35,153 nucleotides of DNA from Saprospiraceae bacterium (GTDB lineage Bacteria > Bacteroidota > Bacteroidia > Chitinophagales > Saprospiraceae): positions 1-35,153 of the forward strand of contig JAKVCT010000024.1 of the NCBI GenBank assembly GCA_022448995.1, given 5' to 3'. A program made the position numbers and the translations under genes. Under the pieces are notes generated by a model, which was not told the DNA's origin, ran no database searches, and saw nothing but the letters and a program-made list of their open reading frames with translations. Shown one piece after another: positions 17,074-25,210 of this stretch (the first letter of the stretch is position 1; each line of letters starts with the position of its first letter).

Positions 17074-17126
17074 TTTTAGTACTGATCGCTTACAGTGCAG
17101 GATACAGTGAGCGATCAATACTAAAA
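17074..17126 (+). terminator. Terminator of cphB
   Basis: A 17-base arm (17074-17090, starting TTTTAGTACTGATCG) pairs with 17110-17126 with a single C/A mismatch, around a 19-base loop. It begins 24 bases after the cphB stop. Because the outer arm is T-rich on one strand and A-rich on the other, it could work in both directions, though the iaaA gene ends 320 bases further on. Confidence 0.65.
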
Positions 17127-17163
17127 TAAGATATATTATTTTAAATACTCATATTTTGTTGGT

Positions 17164-17361
17164 TAGGGACTTTTAGTGTTAGATAAATAGTTTGATAATC
17201 AATAATCTATAGATGTTTATAGAAAATAAATTTACTTCATTGAGCCCTTCGGGGTTTTTGGGTCAGCTTTTCTTTTTGCTCTGCCTTTGTGCCTCTTGGC
17301 ACAAGCTCTCGCAGAATGGCAAAAGGTGAGAGAAAAAATATCCATAATACTGAATTACCCT
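17164..17361. repeat. Dispersed intergenic repeat, copy B
   Basis: 198 bases aligning with 91-314 at about 85 percent identity by eye. It begins AGGGACT and ends TACCCT, contains the CCC-TTCG-GGG-TTTTT hairpin and the GTGCC/GGCAC hairpin, and carries an exact TTGATAATCA (17192-17201). It lies between the convergent ends of cphB and the isoaspartyl peptidase gene. The flanks read GGTT on the left and GATT on the right, a poor match if it is a target duplication. The remainder of 17127-17445 shows no gene. Confidence 0.6.
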
Positions 17362-17445
17362 GATTATTAGGTATTTAGTTTAGTGTTGAACCTCGATGAG
17401 CAGGAGAACAAGAGTAATCGTAAAATAGATTTAGAATGACTTTAT

Positions 17446-18375
17446 TTAATTTTTATAGATCTTCACCTGCTCCTCCAATGGTGTTTTGAAGGCTCTATAC
17501 ATCCCTTCAGTATTAAATTCTAAACAAACATTTCCATTTTTATCAATAGCAATTAAACCCCCATCACCATTAATTTTCATCAATCGTTTGTGTACAACTT
17601 CTTGGCAAGCTTCAGTCAATGGGCTACCTTTATATTCCATTATACAAGAAACATCATAAGCTACAACAGATCGGATAAAAAACTCTCCACTACCAGTACA
17701 GGAAACAGCACAGGTATTATTATTGGCATAGGTGCCAGCCCCAATTATAGGGCTATCTCCAATACGACCATATTTCTTATTGGTCATTCCACCAGTGGAT
17801 GTAGCTGCAGCTAAGTCTCCATGTAGATCTAAGGCTACAGCACCTACAGTACCAAATTTTTCGTCCTTTTTAGTACTATGATCCAATTGGAAGCTGTCTG
17901 AACCTCTCAGTGCTTGCCACTGTTCATAACGATATTGGTCATAAAAATAGTCTGCTTCAGCAAACTCAATATTTTGTTCTTTAGCAAACTCGACAGCACC
18001 TTCCGCAGCCAACATCACATGACCACTCTTTTCCATGACTAATCTTGCCAACTGAATAGGATTTTTAATTCCTTTAACTCCTGCAATTGCACCTGCTTGC
18101 AGGTCTTTGCCTTCCATAATAGAAGCATCCATTTCTTGTTCTCCTTTTGCTGTAAATACACTACCTCGACCAGCATTGAATAATGGAGAATCTTCCAAAC
18201 TCGATACTGCAACTTCTACAGCTTCTAGTGCTGTGCCTCCTTTTTCTAATATTTCATATCCTTTATTCAATGCTGTTTGCAGAGCATTGGTATAGGCAAC
18301 TTCCTTGTCTGGAGTCATTTTAGATTTTAGAATGGTACCTGCGCCTCCATGTATGGCAAGTGCTATTTTTTTCAT
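17446..18375 (-). CDS. iaaA: Isoaspartyl peptidase / plant-type L-asparaginase
   Basis: A 309-residue Ntn-hydrolase of the threonine asparaginase family. The precursor is expected to cut itself before Thr176 in KFGTVGAVALD, giving alpha and beta subunits; the motifs IHGGAGT at the N-terminus, NAGRGSVFT, and GRIGDSPIIGAGTYA are all present. Such enzymes split beta-aspartyl dipeptides, including beta-Asp-Arg, the product of cyanophycinase, so it should finish cyanophycin breakdown to Asp and Arg. No signal peptide, hence cytoplasmic. It sits next to cphB on the opposite strand, 168 bases downstream of the LpxD-like gene on the same strand. Asparaginase activity is also possible; the context favours the dipeptidase role. 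Confidence 0.93.
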   Translation of the reverse strand: MKKIALAIHGGAGTILKSKMTPDKEVAYTNALQTALNKGYEILEKGGTALEAVEVAVSSLEDSPLFNAGRGSVFTAKGEQEMDASIMEGKDLQAGAIAGVKGIKNPIQLARLVMEKSGHVMLAAEGAVEFAKEQNIEFAEADYFYDQYRYEQWQALRGSDSFQLDHSTKKDEKFGTVGAVALDLHGDLAAATSTGGMTNKKYGRIGDSPIIGAGTYANNNTCAVSCTGSGEFFIRSVVAYDVSCIMEYKGSPLTEACQEVVHKRLMKINGDGGLIAIDKNGNVCLEFNTEGMYRAFKTPLEEQVKIYKN

Positions 18376-18543
18376 AAGTTGTTGGTAACTTTAGTTAGTT
18401 GCTTTTTTATGAATAGATAACCGAATAAGTGCTCGAGAGCTAGAATAAAACCACTTTTTGCGATATAATGATTTGTATTTATGCTATTTAGCTCTTTTAG
18501 ACAATTTCATCTGATTAGTGTTAGAGAAAGGAAGAGAAAGAAG

Positions 18544-19596
18544 CTATAGGTCTTCACCTTCTTTTCCCGCCTTGCCCCAAACAGAAGGATCTCCATGACC
18601 ATTAACAACGTAGTCTGGATCAGATAGGTTGATTCCACGTTCTTTTAGGATATTCTCTAGTAGATCGAGTTTACGCAACAGCTCAGGTAAGCGACGCGTT
18701 GCTGCAAACTCTCTGAAACGTGTCTTCGCTTCTGATGCAGGTGTACCAATGTAGCGTCTCTTATCACCTGGGATAGACTTTGATACACCTGTTTGTGGCA
18801 AAATCACAGCACCCTCACCAACAACAATAGATTTAGCAATACCTGCTTGACCGTAGATCGTTACATAATCTTGAATGATCGTCTTGCCAGCAATTCCTAC
18901 TTGAGCAGCTAGCAGACAATGTTTACCTACCTCGACGCCATGACCGATATGGACTAGATTATCAAGCTTGGAACCTTGACCAATAATCGTATCGCCTGAT
19001 ACGCCTCTATCTATAGTACATCCTGCTCCGATTTCTACATCATCTTCTATGATAACACGTCCTATAGAGTGCCAACGTTCATAACTTTTGTCTTCTTTCT
19101 GATGGAAATAGAAAGCTGAGCTTCCTAAGGTTGTATTGGGGTGGATCACTACTCGGTTACCCACCTTACTATGATCTAAAATGACAGTGTTTGCACGAAT
19201 GATACAATCATTACCAATCGTAACATGGTGCCCTATAGTGACTCCAGGTTCAATCACCGTATTTTTGCCAATCTTAGCTGTTGGGCTAATTGAGGCACTA
19301 AGTGGTATAAAAGGAAGATAGTGAAGGCATAACTCATTGTATGCATCAAAGGGACTGTCTACCAAAAGTAGTGCTTTACCTGGTGGACATTCTATACGTT
19401 TGTTGACTATAATTGCAGAAGCGTGAGAATAGATAGCACGCGAAAAATATTTTTCTTTATCTACAAATAATAAACTACCTTTTTGAACCTTGTGAATCTC
19501 TGATAAATGGACTACTTTTAGGTCCTTATTTCCAATGATTTCAGCTCCAATAAAGGTAGCAATTTCTGTAATTGGGACAGGAGTTGCTAGTTTCAT
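18544..19596 (-). CDS. lpxD: UDP-3-O-(3-hydroxyacyl)glucosamine N-acyltransferase
   Basis: 350 residues, as usual for LpxD, which adds the second 3-hydroxy fatty chain in lipid A synthesis, using acyl-ACP at the inner face of the cytoplasmic membrane. An N-terminal uridine-binding region (about 1-100, ending in the FDAYNELCLHY stretch) is followed by a left-handed beta-helix of hexapeptide repeats (about 103-290: ISPTAKIGKNTVIEPGVTIG and onward) and a C-terminal helix. The presumed catalytic His lies in NLVHIGHGVEVG, matching the His of the E. coli motif QIAHN with changed neighbours. The long C-terminal tail (from about 300) is charged. Whether it is the only LpxD of the genome cannot be seen here. 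Confidence 0.9.
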   Translation of the reverse strand: MKLATPVPITEIATFIGAEIIGNKDLKVVHLSEIHKVQKGSLLFVDKEKYFSRAIYSHASAIIVNKRIECPPGKALLLVDSPFDAYNELCLHYLPFIPLSASISPTAKIGKNTVIEPGVTIGHHVTIGNDCIIRANTVILDHSKVGNRVVIHPNTTLGSSAFYFHQKEDKSYERWHSIGRVIIEDDVEIGAGCTIDRGVSGDTIIGQGSKLDNLVHIGHGVEVGKHCLLAAQVGIAGKTIIQDYVTIYGQAGIAKSIVVGEGAVILPQTGVSKSIPGDKRRYIGTPASEAKTRFREFAATRRLPELLRKLDLLENILKERGINLSDPDYVVNGHGDPSVWGKAGKEGEDL

Positions 19597-19785
19597 AAAT
19601 CGAAAATAATATCGCTTTTATTTATAGAACAGGTCATAGTTTTTATTAATAGTTCATTGATTCTTTGGCTTCAATGAGTACTTTATCGTTCTTACTAGTT
19701 GATAATTATTACTTTGTGAAAGTAAATTGATTCTGTGTGTTTTTTGATTATCAATTAGTTAGAATTCTAAGTAGATTTTCAAAGC

Positions 19786-19996
19786 CAAAACCTATAAACT
19801 AAGTTTCATAGTCAGAGGTTTTGATACATCGCTAAAAGCATTCTGAGTTCGTTGATTGCTTTGAAGTTTTATTGGACGATCAACAACACAACTTATAGTC
19901 TTAGTTGAAGATTTGGGACCAATGTTGTTTATCAGTTGCTTGTTAACGCTTATTGAACTATAGCGTTTTGTAGTACAATAGATCTTGATTGTACTA
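19786..19996. other. Hairpin-rich spacer upstream of the 20123 lipoprotein gene
   Basis: The 526-base spacer 19597-20122 lies between divergent genes and has no supported ORF. It holds three perfect stems: CAAAACCT/AGGTTTTG (19786-19793 with 19816-19823), AACGCT/AGCGTT (about 19946-19951 with 19963-19968, followed by TTTTG) and TAGTACAAT/ATTGTACTA (19971-19979 with 19988-19996). An inverted TTGATAATCA is at 19745-19754. This may be a structured RNA, a leader, or unrelated hairpins; no known RNA family is recognised. Confidence 0.35.
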
Positions 19997-20122
19997 TATA
20001 TATTATATGAACTGTAATGTGTATTGTTGTGAAATGTTTATTGTTCAAAACAACTTCTTTTGTAGAAGGTGGATAAAGATACAAAAACTTAATTTTTATT
20101 ATTCGTTAAATCATTTAAAATT

Positions 20123-20977
20123 ATGCAAAAAACAATTATTCTATTTTTCAGTCTTTTTATATTTATACACCTAGTAAGTTGCAGTTCTGAGCAAAACACT
20201 CATCAAGATCAGACTGTTGATGCCACTCCTAATCCTTCGAAAAATACAGCACCTGCTACAACTAATGTCAATAAAAACGATGAAGCTACGGAAGCTATTG
20301 CTGTACCTCAACCGCAAGTACCAAGTTGTGGAAAACCCTCCGAGGAATTCTTAGGGAAGGTTTTAGGTCAGATGAAGGAGGAGTTTGATTTAGGAACAGA
20401 AAAAGATGCAAAAATAGAAGGTGTCCTGAATGCTCAGTTTAGTTCGGCTACTGAAGCAGAATATATTGCTTTTTCTTCGATGTTTTATGCCGGTGGAGGT
20501 GCACAAATGCGTGTTTTGGCCAAAATTGCCTGTGATGGAGAATCATGGAAAGTGACTGGAATGATTGATTATGCTGGTTTTTTTACTCCCCAATCTCTTA
20601 TTGATATTGATAATGATGGTATTCACGAGTTGGTAGAAGAAGGAGGAGGATTACACATGGGAACTTGTTTTACAAATTACAACCTATACAGGTGGCAGGG
20701 AGCAAAAACTAAGCAGCTTTTCTCAAATCATGCTACTTCTTTACTTTGTGGTGGTGGATTAGAAATGGCTGCACCTGAGAAAGGGGAAGTTATTGAAACA
20801 GAATTTGAGATGAGTTTTGAGGATAAGGATGGTGATAAGGTTTTAGAATTGGTTGAAAAGAAAATGGAAGGTGTTCTTCAGTCTGGTACAACAGAGGAGG
20901 ATGTGAAAATGGAGAAAACAGAGTCTACAATGGTGTATAAATACGATGCTACACAGGGGAAATATATTCAACTATAA
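20123..20977 (+). CDS. Lipoprotein with Asp-rich loops
   Basis: 284 residues. The signal peptide ends in lipobox LVSC with Cys20, so the protein should be lipid-anchored in the envelope. A low-complexity Thr/Asn/Pro-rich linker follows (about 22-70), then a globular part with a pair of Cys (PSCGKP and IACDGE) and two acidic loops, IDIDNDGIHELV (about 150-161) and FEDKDGDKVLELV, which resemble the calcium-binding DxDxDG loops of FG-GAP/EF-hand type. I do not recognise the family. The ATG at 20123 gives a clean signal peptide; a short overlapping ORF upstream in another frame (19989-20174) is not supported. It converges on the next gene with a small inverted-repeat element between them. Confidence 0.8.
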   Translation: MQKTIILFFSLFIFIHLVSCSSEQNTHQDQTVDATPNPSKNTAPATTNVNKNDEATEAIAVPQPQVPSCGKPSEEFLGKVLGQMKEEFDLGTEKDAKIEGVLNAQFSSATEAEYIAFSSMFYAGGGAQMRVLAKIACDGESWKVTGMIDYAGFFTPQSLIDIDNDGIHELVEEGGGLHMGTCFTNYNLYRWQGAKTKQLFSNHATSLLCGGGLEMAAPEKGEVIETEFEMSFEDKDGDKVLELVEKKMEGVLQSGTTEEDVKMEKTESTMVYKYDATQGKYIQL

Positions 20978-20990
20978 GGATTGATGGATA

Positions 20991-21079
20991 AGGGACTGTC
21001 TGAAAAGTAAAGGTGAACTGTTGTAACCGCAATCGTATTTTGAATCTATTTTTACAAACGATCTTTTTGGATAGTCCCT
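20991..21079. repeat. Small inverted-repeat element (MITE-like)
   Basis: An 89-base segment bounded by imperfect 17-base inverted ends: AGGGACTGTCTGAAAAG on the left and, reverse-complemented, AGGGACTATCCAAAAAG on the right (13 or 14 of 17 equal). There is no ORF inside. The left end matches 60-77 in inverted orientation, so at least two sites in the window share it, and AGGGACT also begins the dispersed repeats at 92 and 17165. The element fills nearly all of the 115-base gap between two convergent genes and could double as a terminator. A target duplication is not visible. Confidence 0.45.
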
Positions 21080-21092
21080 ACTTACCATTCCA

Positions 21093-21794
21093 TTAATCAC
21101 TAAATTGATTAGGAGAGAAGGTATCTATCATATTGGCTAACTCTAATGTTGTATCCAAGCCTCGGATCAAAAGGGCTAATTCTCTAGAAGTTGTGATACT
21201 TCGTTCATCTTCAAACGAGAGATGAGAACGAGAAACTTTTATGTTGTTAAAATTAAAGTGTTGATCCAAGTAGATCATCTCTTCACAAAAAATATCCGTA
21301 AACATCTGAACAGGAAAAATTTTGTAATTACATTTTACCATAAAGCGCTGATCAAACTCGTCATTGTAAGTGGTAATATCTTGCATTCCTATTTTCTTGC
21401 CTAGTTTGTTTAAGAACCCTTCAGGATTCAGGCGCAATTCTACATTATGTGGATTTTTACATCGCCAATAAAATTCGATAGACCAAATATAAACGGTCTT
21501 TTTATTGCGACGTTTACGCTTTTGAAAGAGCTTTAGGTATAACTCTCTACCTTCATAGGTTCCCTGTGCCTCTAGGTTAGAAGGAGAGATCCATGTTCTT
21601 GTTGTTTCTTGTAGGACATTTAGATTATAATGTTGGCACAGGTTTCTAAAAATCTTAAGTGTTGCTTGTTCTTGTTGTTTCTGTTGTTGCCAACCAAAAT
21701 ACATAATCACAGCAATCAGAATAAAAAAAATAGGAAAGAATATAGAGGATAGCTCAAAAGAGGCACTACTTGGCATTAATAATTGAAAGTCCAT
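21093..21794 (-). CDS. Single-helix membrane protein of unknown function
   Basis: 233 residues with one N-terminal transmembrane helix (about 17-35, PIFFILIAVIMYFGW) preceded by a polar stretch and followed by a charged stretch (QQQKQQEQ), so the rest is probably cytoplasmic. The soluble part has no motif that I can name; it includes a basic cluster (KRKRRNKK), and the arrangement resembles uncharacterised DUF3137-like single-helix proteins only in outline. The ATG at 21794 is the only reasonable start. It is downstream of the nuclease-like gene on the same strand, 232 bases away. Confidence 0.65.
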   Translation of the reverse strand: MDFQLLMPSSASFELSSIFFPIFFILIAVIMYFGWQQQKQQEQATLKIFRNLCQHYNLNVLQETTRTWISPSNLEAQGTYEGRELYLKLFQKRKRRNKKTVYIWSIEFYWRCKNPHNVELRLNPEGFLNKLGKKIGMQDITTYNDEFDQRFMVKCNYKIFPVQMFTDIFCEEMIYLDQHFNFNNIKVSRSHLSFEDERSITTSRELALLIRGLDTTLELANMIDTFSPNQFSD

Positions 21795-22026
21795 GAGTAT
21801 GGTTTATAGTTAGGAAGATTTAATGTTCTGTAATACAAATAGTTGAAGGTTACAGCATATTGTTAGTAACAATCCAAATGTTATCGCAGCTGTCTTTAGC
21901 CAATTTTAAGCCGTCTCCTGTTTCACAGAGCCTTGCTTTAGCCCACTATAGCTATGGTCTGCTCATTGAATCTGACTTAAAATCATTCTAAATCGATTCT
22001 ACGATTACCTTTGTTCTCTTACTTAA

Positions 22027-23124
22027 CTACTTAGATTTTGAATTTGTTGTTTTCTTAGTACTTCGTTTACGAGTAGTCTTCTTTTTCGTTTCTTCCGCAG
22101 TTTTTTTGCTGGTACTCCGTTTTCGTGTAGCCGGTTTTTTAGCTTCTGTTTTTGCTTTTTCTGTAGTTTTTTTGGAAGTCGTTTTTTTACTAGTGCTCCG
22201 TTTCCGTGACACAGATTTAGACCGGGGATTTTCAGCTTCAGTTGTACGGTTTAGGTTATCATCTACTTCGGTTTTTTTTGGGGATGAGCGGTTGCTATTT
22301 TTACTTTTTTCATTACTGTAGAATTTTTCATGTTCTTTTGCCTTCGATTTTTGACCTGTTTGTTCTATCCATTCTGGCATTTGCTTGTCCCAAACTTGAT
22401 CACCACCATCCTTTCTAGCTTGAATTCCCAAGAAACGTCTAATCTCATTTTCATAATGATAATAGATCAAAAAATCCCCAAAAAATCGCTTGTGTTTTTT
22501 AGGTTTGACAATAACATTCACGCGTTTATTGGCATCAACCATAATGACCCCAACACCACGTGCCTCACAAATCTTAAAAAGGTTACTTTGCAGTTTCTTA
22601 TCAATCATATCAAAAGCATCTTCCGAGAAGGATAGCCACTGTTCATTACCAGGATATTGAAACACCTGATGGATTACCTGCATCTCTTGATATTTATAGC
22701 TATTTCTAAAGAAAAATGCATGGATTAATGTAGCAATTGCCCAAACTCCAAAAGGTAATAGAACTCGCAAGTATCCTGCGTCTCGCCAGCTCCACGCAAT
22801 AAATAAAACCCCTGTGAGCATACAAAACAAAAACCCTTTCCACATACTATCTCTATACCATAACTTGTCTACTCTATAAGGCTTTAAGGCAGGCAAAGTC
22901 TTATGCGATTTAGCTTCCATAGAAATGACATAAGCTTTTTTAGTAGACAGTTTGTAGGCCATCATGCCATCAGCACGTTTCATCCCAAATTTTCGTTTTG
23001 TACGTTCTTCTAGGTTAGAATAAAAATGCTTGACATTATGTTTGATTTTATAATATTGTTCCAAATGAGCTTCTGCAACTTCTTGGACTTCGCGTTCTAT
23101 GAGGCGGACTTTCTTTTTTGACAT
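22027..23124 (-). CDS. Membrane protein with PD-(D/E)XK nuclease-like domain and histone-H1-like tail
   Basis: 365 residues from the ATG at 23124 (MSKKK); the frame is open to 23148 (373 residues), but that start directly abuts a hairpin. The N-terminus carries a helix with Glu (EVQEVAEAHLEQYY), then KRADGMMAY and a strand YVISMEAKSHK: the spacing Asp52...Glu70-Ala-Lys72 fits the PD-(D/E)XK nuclease fold. Two hydrophobic helices (about 94-113 and 118-139) follow, and after them CEARGVGVIMVDANKRV resembles the last helix and strand of the same fold, so the helices appear inserted into it. The C-terminal 65 residues are Lys/Arg/Ser/Thr repeats (RKRSTSKKT three times), like bacterial histone H1-type tails. 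Function unknown; anchoring DNA to the membrane, or DNA degradation there, are inferences. Confidence 0.7.
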   Translation of the reverse strand: MSKKKVRLIEREVQEVAEAHLEQYYKIKHNVKHFYSNLEERTKRKFGMKRADGMMAYKLSTKKAYVISMEAKSHKTLPALKPYRVDKLWYRDSMWKGFLFCMLTGVLFIAWSWRDAGYLRVLLPFGVWAIATLIHAFFFRNSYKYQEMQVIHQVFQYPGNEQWLSFSEDAFDMIDKKLQSNLFKICEARGVGVIMVDANKRVNVIVKPKKHKRFFGDFLIYYHYENEIRRFLGIQARKDGGDQVWDKQMPEWIEQTGQKSKAKEHEKFYSNEKSKNSNRSSPKKTEVDDNLNRTTEAENPRSKSVSRKRSTSKKTTSKKTTEKAKTEAKKPATRKRSTSKKTAEETKKKTTRKRSTKKTTNSKSK

Positions 23125-23150
23125 AAGATAGGAGATATTCAATGGCATAA

Positions 23151-23190
23151 AAAAGTAGAATAACTAACATACAATAGTTATTCTACTTTT
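23151..23190 (-). terminator. Perfect 16-bp terminator hairpin
   Basis: AAAAGTAGAATAACTA (23151-23166) is the exact reverse complement of 23175-23190, with an 8-base loop; on the minus strand it ends in six T. It terminates the small lipoprotein gene whose stop is at 23219 and lies immediately before the nuclease-like gene. Confidence 0.85.
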
Positions 23191-23218
23191 CAAAATTTAC
23201 TTGCTGTGGAAGTAAGGG

Positions 23219-23680
23219 TTAGTTAATGAGTTCTTTCAAACCATTAAACATTTTTTCTAAGCCTCCCCAAGCGCTTTTTATGTCATTAAATACATCATCT
23301 AGATCTTTACCCATTTCACCCATTTTCGATTTTATCAAATCTACAATTTCATTAGATCCTGCCAAATCTGTGAAAGCAGATTTTCCATAACGTGCATATA
23401 CATAGCCTGCAGCATTGTACCAAAATTCTCCCTTTTCTACTACACTCATTTTGGCTTCGTGTTTAGGGTAACACTCTTTTACAAATTGTCTGAATTTTTT
23501 GTCGGGCTCGTTCCACTCTGCTGCATTTACACTTAATTTTGCTTCTTGGGTTTTCTTGATAAATGCATTGTAATTACTAATTAGCTCATCCTTGTTACTT
23601 CCACAAGGGCTAGAACAAGAACTTAAGAATAGTCCTAAACTCATGATAAATAGAGAACACAAGAAAAGACGGTATTTCAT
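23219..23680 (-). CDS. Small lipoprotein of unknown function
   Basis: 153 residues from the ATG at 23680, preferred over an upstream ATG at 23710 because it places the basic residues (MKYR) directly before the hydrophobic core of the signal peptide. The lipobox is LSSC, with the mature lipoprotein starting CSSPCGSNKDE. The body is helical and charged (for example LSVNAAEWNEPDKKFRQFVKECYPKHEAKM), with a conserved-looking KGEFWYNAAGYVYARYG segment. I do not recognise the family. It ends in a strong hairpin terminator. Confidence 0.7.
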   Translation of the reverse strand: MKYRLFLCSLFIMSLGLFLSSCSSPCGSNKDELISNYNAFIKKTQEAKLSVNAAEWNEPDKKFRQFVKECYPKHEAKMSVVEKGEFWYNAAGYVYARYGKSAFTDLAGSNEIVDLIKSKMGEMGKDLDDVFNDIKSAWGGLEKMFNGLKELIN

Positions 23681-24590
23681 AATTCGAAAAATGTTTTCGG
23701 AATGCTCCAATTGGGTGGATACTCATTCCTGATGTTAAAAAATAATAAGAGAATAGACTTTGTCTCAAAAGGACTTCTGTAATAAGCTTTTTGGTTATTT
23801 TATTGAGTACGATCTAGTTTAGTTTAGTAGAATGTTAGAATGAATTGAGTACAATTATTTTCGGCTAATTACTCTACTAGGTATATCCAATAATTCTATA
23901 GTTGATTTTTGTTGACAAAGATCTAGTTTACAAATTACTATATTTTTCTGTTTTTTCCTTACTATTCTTATTATTTTATGCTTCTGTATATACTCTGATC
24001 TAATAGGAGTAGGGGGGAGGTTTTTTAAATTGTTGATTATGAGCTGTTTGTTCTGTTTGTAGTTGTTTTGTTATTGTATAATATACTATTGAGTAGTATT
24101 AATCTTTTGGATACAGTATATGTCAGTAGTATGTAATAAAAATTATATAAATGCTTAAAGATTTATGTTACAAAGTATTAACCACTTAAATAGGAGTTTA
24201 TCCAGGGGCAGAGAGATGATGATTCCTACCTAGAAAAGACTCATCTTGGGGGGAATTGAGACAAGTGTTTGTATAAAGGTAGAATCGGCAGCTAAAATCA
24301 ATGTCTTAGGAGAAAACAAGGATTTACGCAACTGCTGTTAGTTAATCTATATTTTTACTTGATTTACTTCAGTTCTATGCTAAATTAACTGTACCTTTAG
24401 GCAGTTGTTAACACAAAATATATAATATAAAAATTAAACTAGCGGATTTTTAAAAGTATCATGCAATGTAAAAGCTAATAATACAAAGGTTTTGAAATAT
24501 TTTTTTTATATTAATGTGTTGGATTTTCGCTAGTATTTATATTTTATTTCTTAAATACTTTATTGCTATCTTACTAACCTAATAAATACT
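23681..24590. other. Long gene-free spacer
   Basis: About 900 bases between divergent genes with no ORF of note. Most is highly AT-rich. The part 24190-24340 is less so and includes GGGG-containing segments and short possible stems (for example AAATC/GATTT, about 24296-24330), which might be a structured RNA, but no known family or clear promoter-terminator pair is seen. Confidence 0.4.
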
Positions 24591-25076
24591 ATGAACGGAA
24601 ATCGGAAAATGGCTGCTATCCCTATCTATCTAGCATCATTGGTTTTTTTTGTTTTGGGATTGATGTATCCCATTATGCAAACAGAAATTGCTATGGGGCT
24701 TTTAAGTAGCACTGATATTTATCTGACAAGCTCAGTAACTTTATTGTTTGAGAAGAATGAATATTTTTTGGGAGTGATTATCTTATTATTCTCTATTGTA
24801 TTTCCAATATTGAAATATTTAGTATTAGCTACCAAAATAATAGGGATCAAATTACCAGGATCAGGTATTCTTCATATTCTTTTAGAGATTATCAATAAAT
24901 GGGCAATGTTGGATGTCTTTGTCGTTAGTTTATTGATTTTGTCACTCAAAATGGACGGACATAGTATGATTTTGTGGTCTGGATTAGGAATAGGAACTAC
25001 CTATTTTGCTGCGTCAATTGTTGGATTGCTCGTTACGACTTTTATCCTAAGCTACAAGAGTAAGGAACAAGTCTAA
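24591..25076 (+). CDS. PqiA-family membrane protein
   Basis: 161 residues with four hydrophobic helices (about 9-27, 55-77, 90-115 and 128-155). The stretch INKWAMLDVFVVSLLILSLKM matches the conserved KWxMLDVFVVALLV segment of paraquat-inducible protein A, and the N-terminus through YPIMQTEIA fits the same family. It is about half the length of E. coli PqiA and lacks its zinc-binding cysteines, as do many single-unit bacterial relatives. PqiA-type proteins work with MCE proteins (PqiB) in lipid transport between membranes, but no MCE gene is present here. It is 134 bases before the giant surface-protein gene, with hairpins at 25085-25097 and 25124-25150 between them, so co-transcription is uncertain. 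Confidence 0.85.
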   Translation: MNGNRKMAAIPIYLASLVFFVLGLMYPIMQTEIAMGLLSSTDIYLTSSVTLLFEKNEYFLGVIILLFSIVFPILKYLVLATKIIGIKLPGSGILHILLEIINKWAMLDVFVVSLLILSLKMDGHSMILWSGLGIGTTYFAASIVGLLVTTFILSYKSKEQV

Positions 25077-25123
25077 GTTTTATTAGCATTATATGCTACA
25101 AGAGCAAGAAGTTTTATAAAATA

Positions 25124-25150
25124 TTTAGTTGCTCATATCAAGCAACTAAA
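25124..25150. terminator. Hairpin between the PqiA-like gene and the giant gene
   Basis: TTTAGTTGCT (25124-25133) pairs perfectly with AGCAACTAAA (25141-25150) around a 7-base loop. There is no T run after it on the plus strand, so it may be a weak terminator or a transcript-processing structure. A smaller stem AGCAT/ATGCT lies at 25085-25097. Confidence 0.4.
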
Positions 25151-25210
25151 ATCTAGGTAATAATTAATTAATATGAACGTAAGCTTTGCTGCAATCAAAA
25201 ACCTCTTTTT

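Noticed and set aside
19989..20174. A 61-codon plus-strand ORF before the lipoprotein gene
   Set aside because: It overlaps the well-supported lipoprotein start in another frame, is rich in Tyr/Cys/Phe from AT-rich DNA and has no family features.
22106..22635. Plus-strand ORFs opposite the nuclease-like gene
   Set aside because: They are the antisense reading of the Lys/Arg-rich tail and of the helices, giving hydrophobic or Phe-rich nonsense.
24190..24340. Possible RNase P RNA, 6S RNA or tmRNA in the long spacer
   Set aside because: None of the conserved core motifs that I know for these RNAs could be found.
25124..25150. Hairpin before the giant gene as a riboswitch
   Set aside because: It is a single simple stem-loop without any conserved aptamer features.
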